Below, piece by piece: positions 5,595 to 12,067 of a DNA stretch of 14,091 nt. Below the pieces are notes generated by a model that was not told the origin of the DNA, did not search any database, and saw nothing but the letters and a program-made list of their open reading frames with translations. Made by a program: the position numbers and the translations under genes. This DNA is from Lachnospiraceae bacterium UBA7196 (GTDB lineage Bacteria; Bacillota; Clostridia; Lachnospirales; Lachnospiraceae): assembly GCA_002490835.1 (NCBI GenBank), contig DKUU01000016.1, positions 1-14,091 of the forward strand. Direction: 5' to 3'. Numbering within the stretch: the first letter of the stretch is position 1; every line of letters begins with the position of its first letter.

Positions 5595-7346
5595 TTACTC
5601 TGTCGCTTCCGCCTGATCCGCGGTCTCTATGCCTACCGTGATCGTTCCAAGCTGCGTCCACTTCGCAATGCCGCCTGTTTTGTAATCCTCTTTAATGCCG
5701 TCCGGCATAAAGTACACGCATCCAACGGTCTCCTTTCCCGCGCCGCCTTTGCCTTTTCCATTATCTGCGGATGCAAGGGTCAGCGCGGTGCCGTCATAGT
5801 TCGTATCCGTATCGTCCTGCGCTTTCGCAAAGCGCCCTGTGGTATCCTCATAGCCTGTCTGCCCGGCATAGTCTAACACTGCCTTGACATCGGCGTTGGA
5901 ATGGTTCGTCACCTGAATCCGGTTGATCGCGTCCTCCGTGGTATCCAGCGCCTGCTCGTTTACGCTGTCGTAGACTTTCCAGCCTGCGCCCGTCTGGGTC
6001 TGATGCTCCGTCGCGTCCCATATGCTGTTCTCATAACGGAAGGTCATCGCGCCCCACTCCACGTCCACGGAATAGACCACGCTGCTTACGGTATGCGCCT
6101 GCACGTCGATCACCGTGTCGGCATAGGCAGGTTTGTCTGCCGTATCTTTCGTCCGCGTCGGGTCGAGATCCTTAACCGAACCGCTGCCTTTATTTCCGGG
6201 CGTATCCGGTCCGGGCGTATCTGGTCCGGGATCGGGGTCAGTGCCGGGATCGGGCGTCTCCGAACCGCCGTCATTGATGTAATTCTTCCACTGCGTCCAG
6301 CTATTCTTGTACGTATCAATACTGGATTTCGGAACATAGATCGTCTTATCAATCGTACTAATAAGGGTATCTTTGAACACATTGTCGCTTCCGCCTCCGT
6401 CTCCAAGCGTGGGAGGCGTTTCCCCCAGCATCGTCACCGAATACAGCGCGTCGCAGCGTTCAAATGCGCTCGCTCCGATGCTTGTCACGCTGGCCGGTAT
6501 CGTAACGCTTTTCAGCTTGTAGCAGTAATAAAACGCAGATGCCCCGATGCTCGTCACGCCATCCGGTATCGTCAACGATGTCAGCACACAACCGTGAAAT
6601 GCCTCACTTCCGATGCTTCTCACGCTGGCCGGTATCGTCACCGATGTCATCTCTTCACAACGGTAAAATGCCTTGTCTCCGATGCTTGTCACGCCAGCCG
6701 GTATGGTCAGTGTGCCTGTCATTTTCAAACAGTCCTCAAATATGCTGTCATTGATCGCGGTCAGTCCGGACGGCAGCGTGGCGGCATCCAATGCCAATGC
6801 CCTGCAGTCCTTAAATGCACCTGAACCGATCGTTGTCACGCCGGCCGGTATATTGATGGTTGTCAGAGAATCGTCAAAATAAAATGCTGATGCACCGATC
6901 GTCGTCAAATTGGACGGTTCCGCGATGGTCACGGTTGTCAGGCTGTCGCAGCCAGCAAATGCCTTATCTCCGATCTTAATCAGGCTTTTCGGTAAACTTA
7001 CGGTCGTAAGCTTGGTACAACCATAAAACGGCAAATCATAGTCGTGGCCCTCGCCGCCAAAGTCTTTAATCTCCGTCACGCCCTCGTTCACCGTCAATGT
7101 TTTCACCCACGCCTTATAACCCGTACTGTATACTGCATCCAGCCAGTTTTCCATGCCCTCTTCCGTATAAATCGTCATATTGCCGTCCCTATCTAAATAA
7201 TAGCCGTCCGCTTCACTGCCCATAGGTCCAGAGGCGGCGTGCGCAATCCGGGGATTGATATACAGCATCACAAAGGCTGCGGCAGACAGCAGAAGCGCTT
7301 TGCCAAAAAGAGCATAAAGCTGTCCTTCCTTTACGGTTTCCTTCAT
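5595..7346 (-). CDS. BspA-like leucine-rich repeat surface protein with shared C-terminal domain
   Basis: The 583-residue protein has a signal peptide (hydrophobic 13-30, cleavage near AHA-AS at 36-39). BspA/TpLRR-type leucine-rich repeats span about 80-310, with repeated units such as SVTIPASVTSIGASAFERC. A Pro-Asp-Gly linker (362-388) follows, then the shared C-terminal domain (about 394-573), whose conserved landmarks are VYSVDVEWGAMTF, VTNHSNA, GAGKETVG and GTITVGI. BspA-type repeats are known to bind host and bacterial surface ligands. The domain is very close to that of the next gene, also in DNA, which implies recent duplication. GGGAGGG lies 6 nt before the ATG. No cell-wall sorting signal is seen. 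Confidence 0.9.
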   Translation of the reverse strand: MKETVKEGQLYALFGKALLLSAAAFVMLYINPRIAHAASGPMGSEADGYYLDRDGNMTIYTEEGMENWLDAVYSTGYKAWVKTLTVNEGVTEIKDFGGEGHDYDLPFYGCTKLTTVSLPKSLIKIGDKAFAGCDSLTTVTIAEPSNLTTIGASAFYFDDSLTTINIPAGVTTIGSGAFKDCRALALDAATLPSGLTAINDSIFEDCLKMTGTLTIPAGVTSIGDKAFYRCEEMTSVTIPASVRSIGSEAFHGCVLTSLTIPDGVTSIGASAFYYCYKLKSVTIPASVTSIGASAFERCDALYSVTMLGETPPTLGDGGGSDNVFKDTLISTIDKTIYVPKSSIDTYKNSWTQWKNYINDGGSETPDPGTDPDPGPDTPGPDTPGNKGSGSVKDLDPTRTKDTADKPAYADTVIDVQAHTVSSVVYSVDVEWGAMTFRYENSIWDATEHQTQTGAGWKVYDSVNEQALDTTEDAINRIQVTNHSNADVKAVLDYAGQTGYEDTTGRFAKAQDDTDTNYDGTALTLASADNGKGKGGAGKETVGCVYFMPDGIKEDYKTGGIAKWTQLGTITVGIETADQAEATE

Positions 7347-7403
7347 CTATTTCCCTCCCTTCTGTCTTTTATTTTTACAGATGTCTTTTTTGTCTCGTTC
7401 TTC

Positions 7404-7422
7404 AGGCGGCCGCAGACCGCCT
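7404..7422 (-). other. GC-rich hairpin between the first and second surface genes
   Basis: Arms AGGCGG (7404-7409) and CCGCCT (7417-7422) enclose a 7-nt loop in the 107-nt gap after the 265-residue gene. No U run follows on the minus strand, so it is not a standard terminator. It could protect the 3' end of the first gene's message and so raise its level over the downstream genes. Structure is visible; role is inference. Confidence 0.45.
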
Positions 7423-7453
7423 TCCGCCCGCAGGATTACGTCACTTACGGCGT

Positions 7454-8251
7454 TCACGGCCCTACGGGTGCCGCTGTCGGCTCCTCCGTCTTAATGCCGA
7501 CGGTGATGGTGCCGATCGTGGTCCACTTGTTGATGCCGTTTGTCTTGTTGTCAGCGCTTATGCCATCCGGCATGAAGTATGCCTTGCCCACGGTTTCTTT
7601 GCCGGCGCCGTTCTCTCCCTTATTGTTATCCGCCGTTGTAAGCGTCAGGTATGCCGGAACATCTCCCGCCTTCGCAGTCAGTGCATCGTCATCACCATCT
7701 TCGGTTCCCTTTGTAAAGGAAAAATCGCCGGTCGTATCTGTGTAGCCGTCCTTAGCTGCATAGGTGAGCGTCGCCCATACGCCCGCGTTGGAATGGTTCG
7801 TGACCTTGATCTCGTTGATGGCATGCTCCTTGACATCGTTACCGTCAGCGTCCACCACAGCCTCGTCAGCCTCACTGTCATACACTTTCCAGCCTGCGCC
7901 CTCCTCCGTCGTATGGGTTTCGGGATCCCATGTGCTGCTCTCATACTGGAAGGTCATCGCGCCCCACTCCACATCCACAGAGTAGACGGTGGTGTCATGG
8001 GTAAAGCCCCAGACCGGGATCTCCGTGTCGCTGTATCCGTCTACCGCAGGCTTGTCCCCGACAGCCTCCTTCGCCTCCTGCAACGGATTCAGTCCCTTTA
8101 GCGAACCGCCTTCTTTTGCGGCGTCTGCCGCTGCTCCCTCTGCCTGAGCACCCTCCGCTGCCAGCGCACTTACGCCTGTCATCGGGGATGCCAGCAGCGA
8201 TACTGCAAGCGCCCCTGTTCCCAATACTTTCCATAACTGCTTTCTCTTCAT
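7454..8251 (-). CDS. Secreted protein made mainly of the shared surface domain, first gene of the operon
   Basis: The 265-residue protein has a clear signal peptide (MKRKQLWK, hydrophobic 11-30, cleavage near ALA-AE at 29-33), a short alanine-rich linker, and then almost only the domain found at the C-termini of the next two proteins (about 52-253). Conserved points include VYSVDVEWGAMTF (89-101), GWKVYDSE (120-127), TNHSNAG (151-157), GAGKETVGKAYFMP (215-228) and GTITVGI (247-253). I do not recognise a named family. The spacing of aromatic strands and absence of catalytic-looking residues suggest a beta-sandwich structural module. AAGGAGG lies 9 nt before the ATG, the strongest ribosome site in the operon, so it may be the most abundant product and a matrix or filament subunit. 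Confidence 0.85.
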   Translation of the reverse strand: MKRKQLWKVLGTGALAVSLLASPMTGVSALAAEGAQAEGAAADAAKEGGSLKGLNPLQEAKEAVGDKPAVDGYSDTEIPVWGFTHDTTVYSVDVEWGAMTFQYESSTWDPETHTTEEGAGWKVYDSEADEAVVDADGNDVKEHAINEIKVTNHSNAGVWATLTYAAKDGYTDTTGDFSFTKGTEDGDDDALTAKAGDVPAYLTLTTADNNKGENGAGKETVGKAYFMPDGISADNKTNGINKWTTIGTITVGIKTEEPTAAPVGP

Positions 8252-8301
8252 AGTCTTCTACCTCCTTCTGTCGCAGTTTACAATAGCTTTATGGTAAAAT
8301 C

Positions 8302-8318
8302 CCTTACGATCGGTAAGG
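8302..8318 (-). other. Leader hairpin of the surface operon
   Basis: CCTTAC (8302-8307) and GTAAGG (8313-8318) form a 6-bp stem with a 5-nt loop in the leader of about 119 nt upstream of the first surface gene. There is no U run, so it may stabilise the message rather than terminate it. Confidence 0.4.
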
Positions 8319-8376
8319 AATGAACCATCCCAAAAATTGCTGTATTTCCATTATTTCCATTTTAATGTGTGCAAAC

Positions 8377-8405
8377 ATCATATGACAGACAGCGACTTTT
8401 TTCTA
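8377..8405 (-). promoter_or_regulatory. Leftward promoter of the surface operon
   Basis: On the minus strand TAGAAA (8400-8405), a 17-nt spacer and TATGAT (8377-8382) form a promoter with a weak -35. It stands 7 nt from the 33-bp operator block and 9 nt from its first 10-mer, exactly as at 11934-11962. A weak -35 next to a direct-repeat site is what an activator-dependent promoter would look like. Confidence 0.65.
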
Positions 8406-8412
8406 TCCTTCC

Positions 8413-8445
8413 GGTACGGATTGTCGTTTTGAGGGAACCGTTTGC
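8413..8445. promoter_or_regulatory. LytTR-type operator, copy 2
   Basis: TACGGATTGT (8415-8424) and AACCGTTTGC (8436-8445) lie 21 bp apart with TTTTGAGGG in the spacer. The site sits between the leftward surface-operon promoter and the rightward MerR promoter, whose -35 starts 10 nt to the right. It could therefore control both directions. Binding by the regulator at 12068-12808 is inferred from architecture and recurrence. Confidence 0.65.
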
Positions 8446-8455
8446 AAAAAAGTCC

Positions 8456-8484
8456 TTGACATCCTTGCCGGCGGTCGCTATACT
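8456..8484 (+). promoter_or_regulatory. Promoter of the MerR-family gene
   Basis: TTGACA (8456-8461), a 17-nt spacer and TATACT (8479-8484) form a near-consensus promoter, giving a leader of about 85 nt. The 17-nt spacer differs from the 19-20 nt spacer of promoters that MerR proteins activate by untwisting DNA, so classical self-activation is not indicated. Confidence 0.8.
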
Positions 8485-8493
8485 TCCATTGAT

Positions 8494-8531
8494 ACTTTAA
8501 CATAACCACCCATGAACACCTCAAGTGGTTT
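8494..8531 (+). promoter_or_regulatory. Conserved leader element with inverted repeat
   Basis: AACCAC (8504-8509) and GTGGTT (8525-8530) are inverted repeats around a 15-nt loop. The surrounding bases are conserved with 226-262 at the left end (TTTAACATAACCACCC, TGAACA, CTCAAG, GGTTT), although the flanks have drifted. The element could be an operator just downstream of the start site or an RNA leader structure. Confidence 0.5.
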
Positions 8532-8574
8532 GAGCAAATTTTTTATTTTTCTGTAAAAAGATAAGGAGATCAGA

Positions 8575-9417
8575 ATGGAGAAAACCATGGACATGCCCCT
8601 TGACAGCACCACAAACGAAAGCGATTACAGCTTATTCTCTATCCGGCAGGCTGCCCGTGCCTGCAGTCTTTCCCGTTCCAGCCTGATCCGTCTGGAGGAG
8701 AGAGGGCTGCTTACGCCGGCCTATACCGATACAAGGACCGGATACCGCTACTATGACAACAACAATATCAGCCGCATCCTGCAGATCCAGAAATTCCAGT
8801 GGATGGGCTTTTCCCCGGAAGAGATCGTCTCCTACTTTGAGAGCGGCGGGAAAGCGGACGGACTTCTTGACACTTTGGAACGGAAGCTGTCCGCATTGCA
8901 GCGGCAGGTCGAAGAAATGCGTATGCGTTCCCATGATGTGCCGGATATGTCCCTGTCCATCGTGAAGATACCTGAAACCTTATGCTGCGTCCGCAAATAT
9001 GAAGGCGCTCTGATACAGGATAAATACCATGCCTCGTATGACTTTTTCCATAAATGCGCGGAAAAAGGGATCGCCCTCGCGCCAAAACCGTTTTTCATGA
9101 TCAATGAACGCACGGACTATCTGGAGGGGAAGATCACTTCCACACCCTATGATTTTTATGTCTGCATTCCCGTTCTGCCGAAAGATGCGCCGGAGGATGC
9201 GGTTCCTATCCCCGCCTGCACCGCCTTATCCCTGTTAGTGTATGGCAACTACAGCAATCTCGATAAGGCTTATCTCTATCTGGGAGAACAGGTGCGTGAA
9301 CGCGGGCTTACCCCTGCAGGATATATCCGGGTAATCGCTCTGGTCGCTCCCTATGTGGGGAAAGAGATCGATCCGAACAGGTATTGCTCACAGTTGGTGC
9401 TGCCGGTGGAGGACTGA
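8575..9417 (+). CDS. MerR-family transcriptional regulator with GyrI-like effector-binding domain
   Basis: The 280-residue protein begins with a MerR winged-helix DNA-binding domain (about 20-90), seen as FSIRQAARACSLSRSSLIRLEERGLL and then the typical TGYRYYDNNNISR wing. A dimerising helix (about 96-118) leads to a C-terminal GyrI/AraC-effector-type domain (about 125-278), which in BmrR-like proteins binds small hydrophobic ligands. AAGGAG lies 6 nt before the ATG. It is transcribed away from the surface operon and shares the operator at 8413-8445, so it is probably part of the same regulon. No adjacent efflux pump gene shows what its ligand or target might be. Family is firm, function open. 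Confidence 0.9.
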   Translation: MEKTMDMPLDSTTNESDYSLFSIRQAARACSLSRSSLIRLEERGLLTPAYTDTRTGYRYYDNNNISRILQIQKFQWMGFSPEEIVSYFESGGKADGLLDTLERKLSALQRQVEEMRMRSHDVPDMSLSIVKIPETLCCVRKYEGALIQDKYHASYDFFHKCAEKGIALAPKPFFMINERTDYLEGKITSTPYDFYVCIPVLPKDAPEDAVPIPACTALSLLVYGNYSNLDKAYLYLGEQVRERGLTPAGYIRVIALVAPYVGKEIDPNRYCSQLVLPVED

Positions 9418-9419
9418 TT

Positions 9420-9501
9420 GCTCTGTTTTTTGCAATAAAAAAGGACTCGGTGTTTTACCGAATCCCAATCCTCTGTGCTCTTAAGTATCACAAACTTATG
9501 C
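9420..9501. repeat. 82-bp terminator repeat, copy 2
   Basis: Matches 281-362 with 79 of 82 bases identical by my count. It starts 2 nt after the MerR stop codon and ends before the HigA stop codon at 9537. On the minus strand it keeps the codons for I-S-L-stop that end the HEPN gene at the other copy, although here they belong to no gene. Confidence 0.85.
9437..9465 (-). terminator. Intrinsic terminator of the HigBA operon
   Basis: On the minus strand GGATTCGGT pairs fully with ACCGAGTCC (stem arms 9443-9451 and 9457-9465, one G-U pair, 5-nt loop), followed by six U residues (9437-9442). The same hairpin may weakly stop rightward MerR transcription, but no U run follows on that strand. Confidence 0.88.
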
Positions 9502-9536
9502 GCTTCTTTTGTGCTTTAAGATCCTATCGACTGCAT

Positions 9537-9830
9537 CTAACCTCTTGCCGGACTTTTGGGAACAAACTCTAATTTTAGTGTCATTCCCATTCCGTCCGCC
9601 AAACGCTTTAACAGCTTAAGAGACGGATTCCTCGTTCCGTTTTCCAACTTGCTGATATCCGCCTGATTAATTCCGGTCCTTTCCGCAAGCTCCTTTTGGG
9701 TCAGATTTTGTGAAATTCTTGCATCGACCATTGCCCGGATTACATCCATTTCCGGCTGAATATCTTCCCATTCTTTTTTAAATTCATCATCCCGTAACTG
9801 TTCTTTTAGAAATTCCTGAAATTCACTCAT
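9537..9830 (-). CDS. XRE-family antitoxin, HigA-like
   Basis: The 97-residue protein has an N-terminal helical part (1-35) and an XRE helix-turn-helix at about 37-90, with LTQKELAERTGINQADISKLE clearly matching the family fold. The order toxin first, antitoxin second is that of HigBA pairs. The ATG at 9830 overlaps the toxin stop by 8 nt, implying translational coupling; frames extending further upstream read inside the toxin gene and lack support. The HTH probably binds the palindrome in the operon promoter at 10214-10233 for autoregulation. GC content is well below that of the surface genes. The symbol is withheld because relatedness to the named HigA cannot be verified here. Confidence 0.88.
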   Translation of the reverse strand: MSEFQEFLKEQLRDDEFKKEWEDIQPEMDVIRAMVDARISQNLTQKELAERTGINQADISKLENGTRNPSLKLLKRLADGMGMTLKLEFVPKSPARG

Positions 9831-10182
9831 TTCCTTCCATCCTCTCCAAATATTCTCTGCGATATGATTTTGCCAGTCGTATCTCCTGCTTTGGTGTCTC
9901 CTGCGTCTTTTTAATAAACCCATTAGTCAAAATAATTTTCTTACCATAATAAAAAAAATATAGCACTCTCGTTATATCAGTTCCCACTTTCCCACGAATT
10001 TCAAAGATTCCATCATCTAAATGTTTACTGTATGGCTCTCTTAATTGATTTCCTTTCTCTTCCAATACATTAATGATTCCCAAAACTTTTGCCCGCATTT
10101 TTACATCCAGACCAAGGATAAAATCTTTTGCCGGTTTTTCACCGCTATTTTTAGTATAAAATTCCACCTCAAATTTATCCAT
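9823..10182 (-). CDS. RelE/HigB-superfamily toxin (phage Gp49-like)
   Basis: The 119-residue protein matches the Gp49/HigB-like branch of the RelE superfamily, ribosome-dependent mRNA interferases. Landmarks are KHLDDGIFEIRGK (53-65), TRVLYFFYYGKKIIL (71-85), and the C-terminal FIKKTQETPKQEIRLAKSYR (89-108) typical of this branch. The start at 10182 is set by TTGGAG 6 nt upstream and a leader fitting the promoter at 10211-10239; an in-frame extension to 10314 would cross that promoter and is rejected. It is transcribed with the antitoxin gene that overlaps its end. Toxicity is inferred from family and pairing. Confidence 0.9.
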   Translation of the reverse strand: MDKFEVEFYTKNSGEKPAKDFILGLDVKMRAKVLGIINVLEEKGNQLREPYSKHLDDGIFEIRGKVGTDITRVLYFFYYGKKIILTNGFIKKTQETPKQEIRLAKSYRREYLERMEGNE

Positions 10183-10210
10183 TGTAATCTCCAAGTTTCT
10201 TTCTATCTTT

Positions 10211-10239
10211 AGTATATGGTGTATATGCCATATTGTCAA
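10211..10239 (-). promoter_or_regulatory. Promoter and palindromic operator of the HigBA operon
   Basis: On the minus strand TTGACA (10234-10239), a 17-nt spacer and TATACT (10211-10216) form a strong promoter. A 20-bp inverted repeat, with arms ATATGG (10214-10219) and CCATAT (10228-10233), fills the spacer and touches the -10. A dimeric antitoxin bound there would exclude RNA polymerase, the usual autoregulation of such modules. Confidence 0.85.
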
Positions 10240-10264
10240 CGAGAAAGTATTAGCAATTTTGCCT

Positions 10265-10293
10265 TCCGATACAGATTCTTTTCTATACATTCC
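10265..10293. repeat. 29-bp boundary repeat, copy 2
   Basis: Matches 1190-1218 with one difference. It lies between the chemoreceptor stop codon and the HigBA promoter, the same relative position as the other copy. The preceding CCTTCCG and the core TACAGATT also resemble the left half of operator copy 2 at 8407-8422. Confidence 0.75.
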
Positions 10294-10344
10294 ACTTCCG
10301 CCAGACACTCTCAATGAAACATATCTATATCCGGGGGTAACGGA

Positions 10345-11904
10345 TCAGGTCGCATGCGACAAAGCCAGCAATTCCTCCGCAATGCCTTTTACCCTGGCAA
10401 AAGACGCTTCGGTCAGACCCGTGATTTCCCCTTCGTTGTTTGCATCATCCACGATCTCATCCGCCCTGCTCTTAAAGTTGGAAACCAGCTCGTCCAGAGA
10501 AAGTGCCATATCGCGCACCTGCTCGCTGTACGTTCTGGTTTTGTCACTGCGCTCTACGATCTGTTCGGTCATGGTTATGGAATTTTTCTGCATGTTCCCC
10601 AAAGATTCTGCTTTGCTTCTGGCATCTAAGATCTTATCAATTCCCGTCTCAACAGATAAGCGATTTTGTTCATTGATCGATTTTACCCCTTCCAGCTTAT
10701 CAAGGATCTTGGGGACTAACTCCTGAATGGAATTACTTGCCGCTTTAGACTGTTCCGCCAACTGCTGTACATTATCCGCCACAACTGCAAAGCCTCTGCC
10801 GTGTTCTCCCGCCCGTGCCGCCTCAATGCTCGCATTCAAAGCCAAAAGATTCGTATGCGCTGAAATACCGGCAATCTGTCCTACAAAGCCTGTGATCTCA
10901 TCGATTCCATTCTCCAACTGGCTGATCGATGCGCCGGTCTGATTTGCCGTTTCTTTGATCTGATGCATGGATTCTACCGCCACATCCATCGTCTTGACAA
11001 ACCCCAGCGTATGGCCTGTAACATCCTCGGATATCCGGAACATTTCTTTGGTATTTTGATAAATACCGTCAATCGCCTCTGACATCTCCGACACACTTTC
11101 CTGAATACGCACCACCTGATTACGGCTTTCGTCACAATCCGCCGATGTGTCGCGGGCAGAAGAAACGATCTGTTCATTGGCGCGCCGGGAATTTTCCAGA
11201 TTTTCTTCCACATCCCCCACCATAGTGACCAGCTCCTCAGAAGCAGATTCACACTTCTTTAACAGTTCAGCAAACAGCATCCCTTCCTGCTCTTTTTTTG
11301 TCTTTTCCAAAAGGGTGTTTTTGATGTAATTTAAGACGGCATTAAACGCCACCAGCGCCATGATTCTGGGGAATACAAAGAACAAAATAACATTGATCAG
11401 ATTCGTATTGATGGTAAAAGCGCCTGCCAGAAGTGTTTCTGCTTCCTTCGCTGCAATTGTAGTAGTCAAAATCAAGGTGTTGGCGTCACACAGTCCCCAA
11501 TAATATCCGCCGATCACAGAGAGGAAGAAACCGCCAACGGTCAATATCAGGGTAAAGGTTTTATACTTTTTCTCCGTATAGACAATAGAACATACCATGG
11601 GGAAAATCATAAAGAGGGTTGCGTGGTAAGCCAGTTCCATATTTACAAAAGATATCATTGCCACCAGCAAAAAAATCATGATATAGTTGGATACCGCTTT
11701 TTCAAAACCAAGTGCGTATTTCACAACATGGCCCAGCGCCACAAAGATAACCATGCCAATGAGCGCAATGTTCATAATCTTCTGATCCACGATAAAAATG
11801 TGCAGTACGTTCAATATCCACGCTGTCACCATTACGATCAAAGTGACGCGCATACATTTCAGCGAATAATTGTTCGCTTTCCTAAATTCAACTTCGTTTA
11901 TCAT
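10345..11904 (-). CDS. Methyl-accepting chemotaxis protein with multi-pass membrane sensor
   Basis: The 519-residue receptor has about six hydrophobic helices in the first 200 residues with short loops, so it lacks the usual large periplasmic Cache or four-helix domain. A long coiled-coil follows. The CheA/CheW-contacting hairpin tip (about 345-385) is recognisable as ISAHTNLLALNASIEAARAG followed by GRGFAVVA. The start is placed at ATG 11904, 5 nt after an AGGGGTGG-type ribosome site; the frame extends to 11931, but that would put the start upstream of the expected transcription start of the promoter at 11934-11962. The promoter lies beside operator copy 3, so expression probably follows the adjacent two-component system. 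A short stem (10329-10333 with 10341-10345) overlaps the stop codon without a U run. Confidence 0.93.
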   Translation of the reverse strand: MINEVEFRKANNYSLKCMRVTLIVMVTAWILNVLHIFIVDQKIMNIALIGMVIFVALGHVVKYALGFEKAVSNYIMIFLLVAMISFVNMELAYHATLFMIFPMVCSIVYTEKKYKTFTLILTVGGFFLSVIGGYYWGLCDANTLILTTTIAAKEAETLLAGAFTINTNLINVILFFVFPRIMALVAFNAVLNYIKNTLLEKTKKEQEGMLFAELLKKCESASEELVTMVGDVEENLENSRRANEQIVSSARDTSADCDESRNQVVRIQESVSEMSEAIDGIYQNTKEMFRISEDVTGHTLGFVKTMDVAVESMHQIKETANQTGASISQLENGIDEITGFVGQIAGISAHTNLLALNASIEAARAGEHGRGFAVVADNVQQLAEQSKAASNSIQELVPKILDKLEGVKSINEQNRLSVETGIDKILDARSKAESLGNMQKNSITMTEQIVERSDKTRTYSEQVRDMALSLDELVSNFKSRADEIVDDANNEGEITGLTEASFARVKGIAEELLALSHAT

Positions 11905-11933
11905 GCTTTCCCACCCCTCTATATTTTTCATTC

Positions 11934-11962
11934 ATAATATGACAGGAAAGTCGTTTTTTCTA
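11934..11962 (-). promoter_or_regulatory. Leftward promoter of the chemoreceptor gene
   Basis: On the minus strand TAGAAA (11957-11962), a 17-nt spacer and TATTAT (11934-11939) match the surface-operon promoter in both -35 sequence and distance to the operator (7 nt to the 33-bp block). The predicted leader is about 23 nt. Confidence 0.65.
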
Positions 11963-11969
11963 CCCATCT

Positions 11970-12002
11970 GGTACAGATTGCATTTTTGAGGGAACTATTT
12001 GC
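11970..12002. promoter_or_regulatory. LytTR-type operator, copy 3
   Basis: TACAGATTGC (11972-11981) and AACTATTTGC (11993-12002) lie 21 bp apart with TTTTTGAGGG in the spacer. The block is located between the chemoreceptor promoter and the promoter of the LytTR regulator gene itself, the expected place for an autoregulatory site. Confidence 0.68.
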
Positions 12003-12014
12003 ATTTTGGGAGAC

Positions 12015-12043
12015 TAGACGTTAAATGAATATTGTGCGATAAT
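12015..12043 (+). promoter_or_regulatory. Promoter of the two-component operon
   Basis: TAGACG (12015-12020), a 17-nt spacer and GATAAT (12038-12043) precede the regulator gene, with the -35 starting 12 nt after the operator. The -35 box is weak, consistent with activation by the adjacent site. Confidence 0.55.
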
Positions 12044-12067
12044 AGGACGTTATGAGGAGAATATACC

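Noticed and set aside
3388..8251. WxL-domain or LPXTG-anchored protein assignment for the secreted proteins.
   Set aside because: There is no W-x-L motif pair near the C-termini, and no LPXTG, hydrophobic tail or basic end in any of the three.
8456..8484. Classical MerR-activated promoter with the regulator binding between -35 and -10.
   Set aside because: The spacer is 17 nt rather than 19-20 nt and contains no clear dyad.
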